Positions 36,809 to 46,368 of a stretch of 64,000 bases of DNA are shown one piece after another. Made by a program: the position numbers and the translations under genes. The notes beneath the pieces are model-generated. The model did not search any database, was not told the DNA's origin, and saw only the letters and a list, made by a program, of their open reading frames with translations. The stretch spans positions 1 through 64,000 of the forward strand of contig JAAYUE010000030.1 in assembly GCA_012517905.1 (NCBI GenBank), written 5' to 3'. This stretch comes from Clostridiales bacterium. GTDB lineage: Bacteria; Bacillota; Clostridia; Christensenellales; CAG-138. Each line of letters opens with the position of its first letter. The first letter of the stretch is position 1.

Positions 36809-36865
36809 TTCGCTTCGAACCGGTTCAACCGGGCAATCCGGTTATTTGAAAGGAGTTTGTTTATC

Positions 36866-37513
36866 ATGGATAGAGAAGAATTGCGGCAGGCGTTTTCGAA
36901 AATCTCCACCGGAGACATCGCGGACGCACTGGTAGCGGTCGGTATCATGCCCCGCACGATCATCGGACTGCATTCCGTCGTCCCAACCCAGCAGCCCAGC
37001 GCGGGGTATGCCGTTACCATCCAGCAGATGGTCCGAAGCGTCAACCGCACCGAGCCCGCTCTTGCGACGCATGGAAAGGTCATCGACGGCATGCTCAAAG
37101 CGGGGGAAGTCCTTGTCATCGACGTCGGCGGCCGCATGGACGTCTGCACCGGCGGCGCGCTGCTTTCTCTGCGGGCGAAGATGCTCGGCGCGCAGGGGTT
37201 CATCGTCAACGGCTGCATGCGTGATCTGGACGACATCGCCGAGGTCGGGTTTCCGGTCTATCTCAAGGGCGGCTGCCCGATCAAGAGCTCTCCCATGCTG
37301 GAAACGGTCGGCGTCAATATCCCCGTTCAGATCGGGGACACGCAGGTTTGCCCGGGCGACCTGATCGTGATGGACCGGACCGGCATCATTCTCGTGCCCT
37401 CCGGACGGCTGCAGGAGGTCTATGACATGGCCCTTAAAGTGCAGGCGCGCGAGGACCATCACATGGAGTTTGTGGCAAAGGGCGGCACGATTGCCGATGC
37501 GCTGAAGGCGTAA
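36866..37513 (+). CDS. RraA-like / 4-carboxy-4-hydroxy-2-oxoadipate aldolase family protein
   Basis: ISTGDIADAL, GRMDVCTGGALLSLRAKMLGAQGFIVNGCMRDLDDI; in-frame downstream ATG at 36866. Confidence 0.85.
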   Translation: MDREELRQAFSKISTGDIADALVAVGIMPRTIIGLHSVVPTQQPSAGYAVTIQQMVRSVNRTEPALATHGKVIDGMLKAGEVLVIDVGGRMDVCTGGALLSLRAKMLGAQGFIVNGCMRDLDDIAEVGFPVYLKGGCPIKSSPMLETVGVNIPVQIGDTQVCPGDLIVMDRTGIILVPSGRLQEVYDMALKVQAREDHHMEFVAKGGTIADALKA

Positions 37514-37682
37514 CGGTTCGTCCTTGCATTCAGGTTTTTAAACAGGTTTCTAAGGGTTCGCCGCTCGGTGGAACGAGACGGTGCCTGCGGGGCAGAAGGG
37601 TACCCCCGTATGCGACAAATGCGGTCGAGTTCGAGCGAGTATGGAAACCCATTGAAAAAACAAATAAAACGGGAGGAAGAAA

Positions 37683-38723
37683 ATGAAAAAACTACTTGCT
37701 TTGCTTATGTGTGTTGCGATCACGCTCAGCTTCGCGGCATGCGCCAACTCCACGACACCGGCAGCTACGGCTGCGGACACGCAACCCGCCACGACGGACG
37801 CTGCGACCACGACCACCGAAGAAGCGGCCACAGAAGAAGTCGAATGGCCGACGCAGGCAATCACCGTCCTTGAGCCCTATGCCGCCGGCAGCACGTCCGA
37901 TCTGTGCCAGCGCCTGATCTGCTCCATGATGGAAAAAGATCTTGGCGTACCGATGGTCGTGAAAAACGTCGTCGGCGCGGACGGCGCAACCTGCTACACC
38001 GAGCTGAAGAACTCCAAACCCGACGGCTACACCCTTGGCCACGTGCAGCACTCCGGTCTGTGCATCGGCGTGTTCCTCAACGATCTGTCCTACTCCGCCG
38101 AAGATTTCTACTATTTCGGCTCCACCTCCCCCTTTGACCATTGCGTCAGCGTCGCCGCCAGCTCCGATATCTACACGCTGGACGATCTGATGGCATGGGC
38201 TGCGGATCAGGATCAGGTTGTGGTCGCGTACTCCGGCTACGTCAACGTCTTCAACGCCATGAACCTCTTCCGGGTCAAGGGCCTGGAAGACAAGATCGTC
38301 TGCATCGCGTACGACGACAACCCGGCGCAGGCCGTTGTCTCCGGCGACTGCGACGTTTGCGTCTGGCAGAAGGCCGGCACCCGTTCCACTGCGGAGTCCG
38401 GCAACCTGCGCATCATTGCCGCCCTGGCAACCGAGCGCTGGGCGGACATCCCGGATGTCCCGACCGCCCGCGAGCAGGGATATGACGTCCTCTCCATCGG
38501 GCACGCGTACTTTGCGGCGCCCATCGACACCCCCGACTACATCAAAGAGAAGCTGCAGGCTTCGTTTGACAAGTGCATTGCCAGCCCCGAATATCAGGAG
38601 CAGATGGCTGCCATGGGTTGGACCAACTACTACCTCAACCATGACGAAGCGACCGCGTACATCTACGAACAGCGCGAAGTTGCGAAGGAATATCTCACCG
38701 AGCTCGGGTTGATCAACAACTGA
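37683..38723 (+). CDS. tctC: Tripartite tricarboxylate transporter substrate-binding lipoprotein
   Basis: MKKLLALLMCVAITLSFAACANS lipobox; VEPYAAGSTSDLCQRLI TctC-like. Confidence 0.88.
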   Translation: MKKLLALLMCVAITLSFAACANSTTPAATAADTQPATTDAATTTTEEAATEEVEWPTQAITVLEPYAAGSTSDLCQRLICSMMEKDLGVPMVVKNVVGADGATCYTELKNSKPDGYTLGHVQHSGLCIGVFLNDLSYSAEDFYYFGSTSPFDHCVSVAASSDIYTLDDLMAWAADQDQVVVAYSGYVNVFNAMNLFRVKGLEDKIVCIAYDDNPAQAVVSGDCDVCVWQKAGTRSTAESGNLRIIAALATERWADIPDVPTAREQGYDVLSIGHAYFAAPIDTPDYIKEKLQASFDKCIASPEYQEQMAAMGWTNYYLNHDEATAYIYEQREVAKEYLTELGLINN

Positions 38724-38756
38724 GTTCAACCGGATATTCGCGCACGAGGAACTGTG

Positions 38757-38780
38757 CAGGGGCGGGCTTGCCCGCCCCTG
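38757..38780. promoter_or_regulatory. GC-rich stem-loop between tctC and tctB
   Basis: caggggcggg-cttg-cccgcccctg perfect 10-bp stem. Confidence 0.7.
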
Positions 38781-38804
38781 TAACCCCGAATTTGAGGTGT
38801 ACAC

Positions 38805-39560
38805 ATGAATAAGTTGCTGCAAAAGCTCAAAGAAAACGATTATATCATAAAAGTTTCGGCGCATAAGGCGGCGCTCATCTTTTCCGGCCTGATTGCGGTT
38901 GCAAACCTGTTGTTCTATTTCGTACTCACGCCCAGGTGGGTCTCCGGCAGTTCTCAGTTTGGCCCAAGCCCGCAAATGGTGCCCAATCTTCTGACGATCG
39001 GCATGTTTATCTGCGCGGTTGTCGTTTTCGTTACGGAACTGCGCGCAGTGCTCAAGATGAAGAAGGATAAGGCGGCTGCAGAGGAAAAGGCGAAGACGGC
39101 GGCGGAAAAGAAAAGCAAAGCGCAGATGAAGGAAACGGCCGCAGCGGAAAGTGAACCCAAAAGCGATACGGTCGCAGACGAATCCGCCGCAGCGAAGACG
39201 GAAGAGGAAGCTTGCGAGGACGTAGAGGAAAATTTCTTCGAAGAACTCCTGGAGGCTGCCAAGTCCGATTCCGTGACGTTGGATCTGCGCGGCGTCGTAT
39301 ACATTCTGGCGGTGGCCGCTTCGGCGCTGTTCTATGTGTTCTGTTCCGATTATCTGGGCTTTATTTTGACAATCGGCATCATCATGGTCGGGTTGATGCT
39401 TCTTTATGGCGTGCGAAAGCCGCTGACGATCATCATTACGACGCTCGTAATGTCCGTTGGCATCTACTTCGCCTTTACGAAGCTCCTGGGTCTGGTGCTG
39501 CCTGTGGGCGTGCCCCTGCCGATGATCGCCAAGCTGTTTACCGGATGGTTTCGCGCCTGA
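38805..39560 (+). CDS. tctB: TctB family protein with charged internal insertion
   Basis: Four hydrophobic segments; between tctC and tctA; Lys/Ala/Glu-rich insertion after the second segment. Confidence 0.8.
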   Translation: MNKLLQKLKENDYIIKVSAHKAALIFSGLIAVANLLFYFVLTPRWVSGSSQFGPSPQMVPNLLTIGMFICAVVVFVTELRAVLKMKKDKAAAEEKAKTAAEKKSKAQMKETAAAESEPKSDTVADESAAAKTEEEACEDVEENFFEELLEAAKSDSVTLDLRGVVYILAVAASALFYVFCSDYLGFILTIGIIMVGLMLLYGVRKPLTIIITTLVMSVGIYFAFTKLLGLVLPVGVPLPMIAKLFTGWFRA

Positions 39561-39575
39561 CAGAAAAGCACTTTT

Positions 39576-39781
39576 ATATGGAAGCGCGAGCGGCGCGGCG
39601 CTATGCAAGGCGCCGGGCGTGACTGGTTACAGTGTTCCGCCGCGTGCGCCAAATCTGCGCTTGTCGCCGATTCGGTCCGCGTGAACATGACGCTCGTTTC
39701 CATATGCTTGGGGCGATGATCTACTTTGCCATGAGAAATGGTGTCTTGTCGGTCGGGTTTCGTGTTTTTCTCATGGCGAAA
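39576..39781. repeat. Two adjacent imperfect inverted repeats in the tctB-tctA spacer
   Basis: atatggaa...gagcg (39576) vs cgctcgtttccatat (ends 39705); tttgccatgagaaa (39725-39738) vs tttctcatggcgaaa (about 39766-39780). Confidence 0.6.
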
Positions 39782-39809
39782 GGGCTTTAAGAAACGGAGA
39801 AGGATTAAA

Positions 39810-41339
39810 GTGGAAGTACTTCAAAACCTGCTGTTGGGTTTCATCAACAACTTTAACGGCATCAATTTTGTCTATCTGGTCGGAGGCGTCATCATCGGCG
39901 TCATCCTCGGCGCAATTCCGGGGTTGACGTGCGGCACGGCGATCGCCCTGATCATCCCCATGTCGTACTACATGGATACGGCGTCAGCGATGGTCCTGCT
40001 GCTGTCCATCTTCGTCGGCGGCATCTACGGCGGTTCCATTTCCGCCATCCTGCTCGGCACGCCCGGCACGCCCGCCGCGGCCGCGACCAGCATGGACGGG
40101 TATCCCATGGCGAAGCAGGGAAAGAGCGGAAAAGCACTGGAAGCTGCGCTGATCGCGTCCGCTCTGGGCACGGTGTTCAGCGCCATCATCCTCATCTTCT
40201 TCACCGAGCCGCTCGCAAAACTTGCCATGAAGTTCGGGTCGAAGGAATATGCAATATTGATTTTAGTGGCGCTCTCCATGGTCGGCTCCATCTGCGGCAA
40301 GAGCTTTGCCCGCGGCATGCTGTCCGCATTTCTCGGCCTGTGGTTTTCCACCATCGGCATGGACCCGCTGATCTATGCGAGCCGCTACAGCTTTGGCAAC
40401 GCGTATCTGCTCAGCGGATTCGATATGGTCGTCGTCATGATCGGCCTGCTCGCGGTTTCCGAGCTGCTCGTTCAGGTCGAGGCGCTGCATCAGAAGACCA
40501 AAGATAACATCGACCGGTGCCTGCTGCCGCCGCCGCAAACGAAGGATGACACGAGATACACCTGGAAGGACCAGAAAAAGACGGCCTTCACCACGCTGCG
40601 CGGGTGCGTCATCGGCTGCATCGTCGGCATCCTGCCGGCGATGGGCTCCGCCGTCGCTTCCTATATGTCGTATGACTACGCAAAACGCGGCAGCAAAGAT
40701 CCCTGCTCCTTCGGCAAAGGCAACGTCGAGGGCGTCGTCGCCTCCGAGTCGGCGAACAACGCCGTCTGCGCCGCCGCGATGATCCCGCTGCTCTCCTTCG
40801 GCATTCCGGGCGACGCCACCACGGCGATGCTGCTGGGCGTATTCATCATGCGCGGCTTCTACCCCGGCCCGACGCTGTTTACGAAGCAGCCGCTGCTGAT
40901 CTATACGATCTATGCCGCGTTTATCGCGGCGGCGATCGTGATGGTCATCATCATGAAGCTGTCCATGCCGCTGTTTGTCAAGGCCTGCAAGGCGAAGATG
41001 AACATCATCATTCCCTGCGTCGTTGCGGCCTGTATCATCGGCTCCTATGTTTCCCGCGGAAACATCATGGACCCGTTGGTCATGATGTTCTTCGCCCTCA
41101 TCGGATGGCTGTTCAGCAAGTTTGGATTCCCGGCAACGCCGATGCTGGTTGGCTATATTCTCGGAAAGCAGTTTGAAACGTATCTTCGCCAGGCGCTGAT
41201 GACCGCCGGAAAACTCGGATACGGGGTCTTCTTCTCCTCTACCATCTGCTGGATTCTGTGGGCGCTGCTCGCAATCTCCATCTTCAGCATCGTTCGCTCC
41301 AAGCGCCGCAGCAAGATGATGCAACTGAGCGCGGAATGA
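39810..41339 (+). CDS. tctA: TctA family tripartite tricarboxylate transporter large permease
   Basis: GAIPGLTCGTAIALIIPMSYYM, GSISAILLGTPGTPAAAATSMDGYPMAKQG; likely GTG start. Confidence 0.93.
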   Translation: MEVLQNLLLGFINNFNGINFVYLVGGVIIGVILGAIPGLTCGTAIALIIPMSYYMDTASAMVLLLSIFVGGIYGGSISAILLGTPGTPAAAATSMDGYPMAKQGKSGKALEAALIASALGTVFSAIILIFFTEPLAKLAMKFGSKEYAILILVALSMVGSICGKSFARGMLSAFLGLWFSTIGMDPLIYASRYSFGNAYLLSGFDMVVVMIGLLAVSELLVQVEALHQKTKDNIDRCLLPPPQTKDDTRYTWKDQKKTAFTTLRGCVIGCIVGILPAMGSAVASYMSYDYAKRGSKDPCSFGKGNVEGVVASESANNAVCAAAMIPLLSFGIPGDATTAMLLGVFIMRGFYPGPTLFTKQPLLIYTIYAAFIAAAIVMVIIMKLSMPLFVKACKAKMNIIIPCVVAACIIGSYVSRGNIMDPLVMMFFALIGWLFSKFGFPATPMLVGYILGKQFETYLRQALMTAGKLGYGVFFSSTICWILWALLAISIFSIVRSKRRSKMMQLSAE

Positions 41340-41397
41340 TCGGCGCTTTTCACCGAACGACCATCTATATTGATTAACAATCGACAGGAGAACGAAC

Positions 41398-41718
41398 ATG
41401 AACCATTGGGAAGTATTGAAAACGCAGGACACAGAGCTGAACGATAAAATTCAGGCCTGGAGAGCCCACATCAACGACAAGAACGATCTGGATCGCAAGT
41501 ATAAGGAACTGCTGATGGTTTCCATGAGCTGCGTGCGTCTGTTCCGCGACGGTGTGTTGAGCCACGGACAGTTTGCGCTGGATTACGGCGCGACCCCCAC
41601 GGAGCTCTTCGCAGCGGTCGAGCAGGCGATCTTTATCGGCGGTATTCCGGCGTTCAAAACCGGCGCGGAGTGCTTTTTTGAGATTTGTCCGGACGCCGTG
41701 ATCGGCGAAAAGAAATAA
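41398..41718 (+). CDS. Carboxymuconolactone decarboxylase (AhpD-like) family protein
   Basis: DRKYKELLMVSMSCVRLFRDGVLSHGQFALDYGATPTELFAAVEQAIFIGGIPAF. Confidence 0.8.
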   Translation: MNHWEVLKTQDTELNDKIQAWRAHINDKNDLDRKYKELLMVSMSCVRLFRDGVLSHGQFALDYGATPTELFAAVEQAIFIGGIPAFKTGAECFFEICPDAVIGEKK

Positions 41719-41789
41719 GTTCGAGCTCCGGCGCAGACACGCTTTGCCGGTCTGCGCCGGAGGACCGGATCAGTGGAGGAGAGAATACC

Positions 41790-42110
41790 ATGAATCAACC
41801 TTCGGCTTACCATTGGGAACTGATGGAGGAAATGAACCCCGAGCAGCGCGTCAAGTGGAATGAATTCTGCAGCCTTGTCAACGTCAACGACTGTCTGCCC
41901 GCGAAGTACAAGGAATTGATCGTCTGCGGCATGGCGTATGTATTGCATTGCAAGCCCGCCACCATCACCCACACGATGTATGCCATGGAAAAATATGGCG
42001 CAACCAGGGAAGAAGTCTTCAGCGTGCTCGGGCTGGCCATGATGATGGGCGGTGCGCCCGCCTATCGCGACGCCTGTCTGAATCTGGAAGAGTACCTCAA
42101 GACCAAATAG
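41790..42110 (+). CDS. Carboxymuconolactone decarboxylase (AhpD-like) family protein
   Basis: AKYKELIVCGMAYVLHCKPATITHTMYAMEKYGATREEVFSVLGLAMMMGGAPAY. Confidence 0.8.
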   Translation: MNQPSAYHWELMEEMNPEQRVKWNEFCSLVNVNDCLPAKYKELIVCGMAYVLHCKPATITHTMYAMEKYGATREEVFSVLGLAMMMGGAPAYRDACLNLEEYLKTK

Positions 42111-42234
42111 CGCTGATGTCAGGTTTGAATTGGTTGACCATCGCCATTTCATGCGTCGTACCAATCCAATGTTGGCGAACGAACGATAAAATTCGTGCCT
42201 TGCAATCATCATTTCACGGGAGGAAGAAAACACA

Positions 42235-43125
42235 ATGAAATTCGCATTCAATGCGAGCGATCCGAAATTCTACGACCTGATCGACGTAGAAGCAGAGTTT
42301 GAGTCCTGCTCCACCGGCCATTCCGTCACGGAAGGCATCATCTGGTGGCCGCAGAAGAATTGTCTGGTCTTTTCCGACATGGCGGCCGGCAAGGTGTACA
42401 CATGGAACCCCGAAACCTTTGAGACCAAAATCATCAAACAGCCCAGCAACATCACCAACGGCAACTTCATCGACCGCGACGGCAATCTGGTCTCCGTCGA
42501 GCATGCGACCAACCGCGTCGTCCGCTGGGAACCCGACGGCCGCTGGATGCGGACGCTTGCGGACAGCTATGAGGGCCGCGCGCTCAACAGCCCGAACGAC
42601 ATCATCGTCGACCGGAAGGGACGCATCTGGTTTTCAGATCCGACGTACGGCCATATCAGCGCCGTCGCGGGCATCCAGCGCCCCTGCGAACTGGACTTCC
42701 AGGGCGTCTACTGCATCGACACCGACGGCAGGCTGATCCTTGCCAACAAGGACTTCACGCAGCCCAACGGCCTCTGCGTTGAAATCGGCGAAGAAACCAT
42801 GCTGGTCAACGATACCGGCAGAAACAACATCCGCCGCTATAAAATTGAAGACGACTGCACGCTCAGCGGCGGCGAACTCGTCTGCGAAGTGCCAACGCCG
42901 GACGGCACCAAGATCGATAAGGACGGAAACATCTACACGACCTACAATATCGGTTCCGGCGTCACCATCTTCGATAAAGCCGGCAAAAAGCTCGGCGAAG
43001 TCAACGTGCCCGGCAACTGCCGCAATTTCTGCTTCGGCGGCCCGAATCTGGATTATCTGTATTTTGCATGCAACGTCATCTATCGCCTGAAGATCAAGAC
43101 GCAGGGATACGACGTGTATCGGTAA
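42235..43125 (+). CDS. SMP-30/gluconolactonase/LRE-like lactonase
   Basis: TEGIIWWPQKNCLVFSDMAAGKVYTW, LNSPNDIIVDRKGRIWFSDPTYG, PNGLCV, VPTPDGTKIDKDGNIYTT. Confidence 0.9.
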   Translation: MKFAFNASDPKFYDLIDVEAEFESCSTGHSVTEGIIWWPQKNCLVFSDMAAGKVYTWNPETFETKIIKQPSNITNGNFIDRDGNLVSVEHATNRVVRWEPDGRWMRTLADSYEGRALNSPNDIIVDRKGRIWFSDPTYGHISAVAGIQRPCELDFQGVYCIDTDGRLILANKDFTQPNGLCVEIGEETMLVNDTGRNNIRRYKIEDDCTLSGGELVCEVPTPDGTKIDKDGNIYTTYNIGSGVTIFDKAGKKLGEVNVPGNCRNFCFGGPNLDYLYFACNVIYRLKIKTQGYDVYR

Positions 43126-43152
43126 GCGTTGCGCACAGCGCTATTAGGGGGT

Positions 43153-43199
43153 CGCGCGAAGGGGACGTAGGGAGAAGATTTACGCCCTCTTCGCGCGTA
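43153..43199. promoter_or_regulatory. Long intercistronic stem-loop between lactonase gene and dhaK-like gene
   Basis: cgcgcgaaggggacgta / tacgccctcttcgcgcg, about 17 bp with one G-U and one mismatch. Confidence 0.65.
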
Positions 43200-43346
43200 T
43201 CGCCATATTGCGTCGACAATTGACGGGGAAAGACGCGCGGTGTTTGACTTTGATTTCCCCGATTTCTGGAACGATACATCCTGGCGGTTCGGCTTCAGTG
43301 CGCGCGTTTGGGGCCGGATCCGCGTTTTCAGAAAGGAATGGAAGAT

Positions 43347-44345
43347 ATGAATAAGATTATGAATCGGCCGGACAGTTTCGTCGACGAAAGCCTGTCCGGC
43401 ATCGTCCTTGCGCATGGCGACGCGCTGAAGTTTGCTCAAGGGGATCATCGCTCCGTCGTCCGCGCGGATGCGCCCGTCGCCGGCAAGGTCGCGATTGTGA
43501 CCGGCGGCGGTTACGGCCATCTGCCCGTATTTCTGGGCTATGTCGGCAAGGGTTTTTGCGACGGCGTCGCGGTCGGCAATGTGTTTACGTCCCCGAGCTG
43601 CGACGCGATTGTCGACGCCGCCAGAGCGGCCAACGGCGGCGCGGGCGTGCTGTTTCTGTTTGGAAACTATATGGGCGATACCATGAATTTTGAGATGGCG
43701 GCCGAGTTGCTGGACATGGACGACATCCCCACCGCGATCGTGAAGGCGGCGGACGATATTGCGTCCGCGCCGCGGGCGACGTTTCAGGACCGCCGCGGCG
43801 TCGGCGGCATTTTCTTTCCTTATAAACTTGCCGGCGCAAAGGCGGAGCGCATGGCGTCGCTGGACGAAGTGCGCGGCATCGCCGAATCGGTCTGCGCCAA
43901 CGTTGCGACGCTGGGATTTTCAATGTCCTCGTGCCAGCTCCCCGGCATGCCGAAGCCGATATTTGAAATCAGCGCGACGGAGATGGAGCTTGGCATGGGC
44001 ATCCACGGCGAACCCGGCGTGGAGCGCACAACGATGAAGTCGTCCGCGGAGCTGGCCGAAATCCTCTCGGAAAAACTCTGCGCCGATTTGGCGGTAAAAG
44101 AAGGGGACGAGGTCGCCGTGCTGGTCAACAGCCTCGGCGCAACCTCGAAGGAAGAGCTCTATATCCTCTATAACGACTTTCATGCATGCCTCGAGCGACG
44201 GCAGATCCGCGTCGAAAAGGTCTTCGTCGGGGAGTATGCAACGTCGCTTGAAATGCTTGGCGCGTCGGTCTCCCTACTGAAGCTGAACGAGGAATTCAAG
44301 CAGCTGCTGTCCGACAGCGCCTGCACGCCGTTTGTCAGGGTTTGA
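43347..44345 (+). CDS. dhaK: Dihydroxyacetone kinase-like DhaK subunit
   Basis: GGGYGHLPVFLGYVGKGFCDGVAVGNVFTSPS; GIHGEPGVER substrate-binding His region. Confidence 0.92.
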   Translation: MNKIMNRPDSFVDESLSGIVLAHGDALKFAQGDHRSVVRADAPVAGKVAIVTGGGYGHLPVFLGYVGKGFCDGVAVGNVFTSPSCDAIVDAARAANGGAGVLFLFGNYMGDTMNFEMAAELLDMDDIPTAIVKAADDIASAPRATFQDRRGVGGIFFPYKLAGAKAERMASLDEVRGIAESVCANVATLGFSMSSCQLPGMPKPIFEISATEMELGMGIHGEPGVERTTMKSSAELAEILSEKLCADLAVKEGDEVAVLVNSLGATSKEELYILYNDFHACLERRQIRVEKVFVGEYATSLEMLGASVSLLKLNEEFKQLLSDSACTPFVRV

Positions 44346-44358
44346 CGGGAGGGGTTCC

Positions 44359-44976
44359 ATGTATCAAATCGACGATGTCAAAGGGGCGATCAATCGGGTG
44401 GCGCAGGCCATCCGCGAACACCGGGACTATCTGGGCGAACTGGACGGGAAATCGGGCGACGGCGACCTCGGACTCAGCATGGAAAACGCGTTTGACGCGG
44501 TGCAAAGCACCGCGGACGAGTATGCCGGATCGTCCATAGCCGAACTGCTGACAAAAGCCGCCATGAACTGCAACAGGGCGGCGCCCTCGACGATGGGCAC
44601 GCTGATGTCCGCGGGGATTCTGTCGGTTGCCAAGGCAGCAAAGGGCAAGGATGCGTTTTCGGACGAGGATGTCGTGGGCCTGCCGCGCGCGTTTGCGGAG
44701 GCGATCATGGCGCGCGGCAAGGCAAAGCTGGGCGACAAGACCATACTGGACGCGCTGCTGCCGCTGGCGGACACGCTGGAAGCGGAGTTTGCGAAAAACC
44801 GGCCGCTGAAGGAAGCCTTTGCCGCGGCGGCGCAAACGGCGAAGACTGCTGCGGAAGCGACGGCGGGCATGCGCGCGGCGATCGGCCGGGCAAAATGGCT
44901 GGGAGAGCGCGCCGCCGAATATCCGGACGGAGGGGCCATTCTCTGCGCGGTGATCGCCGAGACGCTCGCGCAATAG
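44359..44976 (+). CDS. dhaL: Dihydroxyacetone kinase-like DhaL subunit
   Basis: LDGKSGDGDLGLSMENAF; GTLMSAGIL; DKTILDALLPLADTLEAEF; GGAILCAVIAETL. Confidence 0.9.
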   Translation: MYQIDDVKGAINRVAQAIREHRDYLGELDGKSGDGDLGLSMENAFDAVQSTADEYAGSSIAELLTKAAMNCNRAAPSTMGTLMSAGILSVAKAAKGKDAFSDEDVVGLPRAFAEAIMARGKAKLGDKTILDALLPLADTLEAEFAKNRPLKEAFAAAAQTAKTAAEATAGMRAAIGRAKWLGERAAEYPDGGAILCAVIAETLAQ

Positions 44977-45071
44977 CGGACGAACCGCCGCGGGTTCGCG
45001 GCCGGCAAGCCGATAAAAGCACTCTTTCGCCGCACGAAGCGCGCATTAAGAACATCATTGCAGGAGGGCAA

Positions 45072-46286
45072 ATGAACGATTTTACTTTTTTGAGCCCCAC
45101 GCGGCTGATTGTCGGCCGAAAGGCGGAGGAGCGGACCGGCGAATGGATCAAGGCATACGGCGGGCATAAGGCGCTTGTCCATCACGACAGCATGTACTGC
45201 AAAACGAGCGGCCTTGTCGATAAAATCATCGATACGATCCACGCGGCGGGCGTCGAAACCGTCGAACTCGGCGGCGTTGTCCCCAATCCGCATCTGGACC
45301 TGGTGTATCAGGGCATCGAACTGTGCAGAAGGGAAAACGTGGACTTTGTGCTTGCCATCGGCGGAGGCAGCGTGATCGATTCCGCAAAGGCGATCGCCAT
45401 GGGCCTCAAGTACGACGGCGACGTCTGGGATCTGTTTGTGGAGGACAACGGCGTCACGCGCGGCGTCGAGACGGAGCCCTGCGTGCCCGTCGGCGTCGTG
45501 TTGACGATCGCCGCGACGGGAAGTGAGAGCTCGAACAGCTGCGTGATCACCAAGGTGGACGAACAGCTCAAACGCTTCTGCGACAACGATTTGCACCGGC
45601 CGGTGTTCGCAATTGAGGATCCGGAGCTCACGATGTCCCTGCCGAAATTCCAGACCGCCTGCGGCGTTATCGACATCATGTCGCACTCGATGGAGCGCTA
45701 TTTCACCAATGTGCCGACCGGAAACGAGCTGACCGACCGTCTGTGCGAGGCGATTTTTCTGACCTGCATGGACTGCGGCCGCACGCTGATGGACGATCCG
45801 AACAACTACGACGCGCGCGCCAACGTCATGGTCGCGTCCTCGCTGTCCCATAACGGACTGACGGGCATTGGGCGCAACAACAGCGGCGACTGGAGCTCCC
45901 ATTTCATCGAGCATGAGCTCTCTGGTGAATACGACGTGACCCACGGGGCGGGCCTTGCGGTCATCACGCCGGCCTGGATGAAATATGTCTATCGGGACAA
46001 TATGCCGATGTTTCTGAAATGGGCCACGCGCGTCATGGGCGTTTCCCACGACTACTGTAACCCTGAGCTGACGGTGCTGGAAGGCATCCGCCGGCTGGAA
46101 GATTTCTTCCGTTCCCTCGGGATTCCGACCACCATGCGCGAAATGCCGGATGTGGGCGTCGTTCCCGAAGAGATCATGTACAAGATGGCGAAGCGCGTTC
46201 GCATTACGAACAAAAACGGCACGGTCGGCACGCTCAGGCAGCTCGCCACGGAGGATATCGTCAACATCTTCAGGCTGGCGCAGTAA
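45072..46286 (+). CDS. Iron-containing alcohol dehydrogenase (BDH/YqhD-like)
   Basis: AIGGGSVIDSAKAIAMGLKYDGDVWDLF, TIAATGSESSNSCVIT, HGAGLAVITPAWMKY. Confidence 0.92.
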   Translation: MNDFTFLSPTRLIVGRKAEERTGEWIKAYGGHKALVHHDSMYCKTSGLVDKIIDTIHAAGVETVELGGVVPNPHLDLVYQGIELCRRENVDFVLAIGGGSVIDSAKAIAMGLKYDGDVWDLFVEDNGVTRGVETEPCVPVGVVLTIAATGSESSNSCVITKVDEQLKRFCDNDLHRPVFAIEDPELTMSLPKFQTACGVIDIMSHSMERYFTNVPTGNELTDRLCEAIFLTCMDCGRTLMDDPNNYDARANVMVASSLSHNGLTGIGRNNSGDWSSHFIEHELSGEYDVTHGAGLAVITPAWMKYVYRDNMPMFLKWATRVMGVSHDYCNPELTVLEGIRRLEDFFRSLGIPTTMREMPDVGVVPEEIMYKMAKRVRITNKNGTVGTLRQLATEDIVNIFRLAQ

Positions 46287-46368
46287 CGCGGCGCTCCCGT
46301 CTGCCGGAAACGGGGCGGCGTAGTATCGATTGTCTGTGTAGAAAGCCGATCGCTGCGAGGAAGAAACG

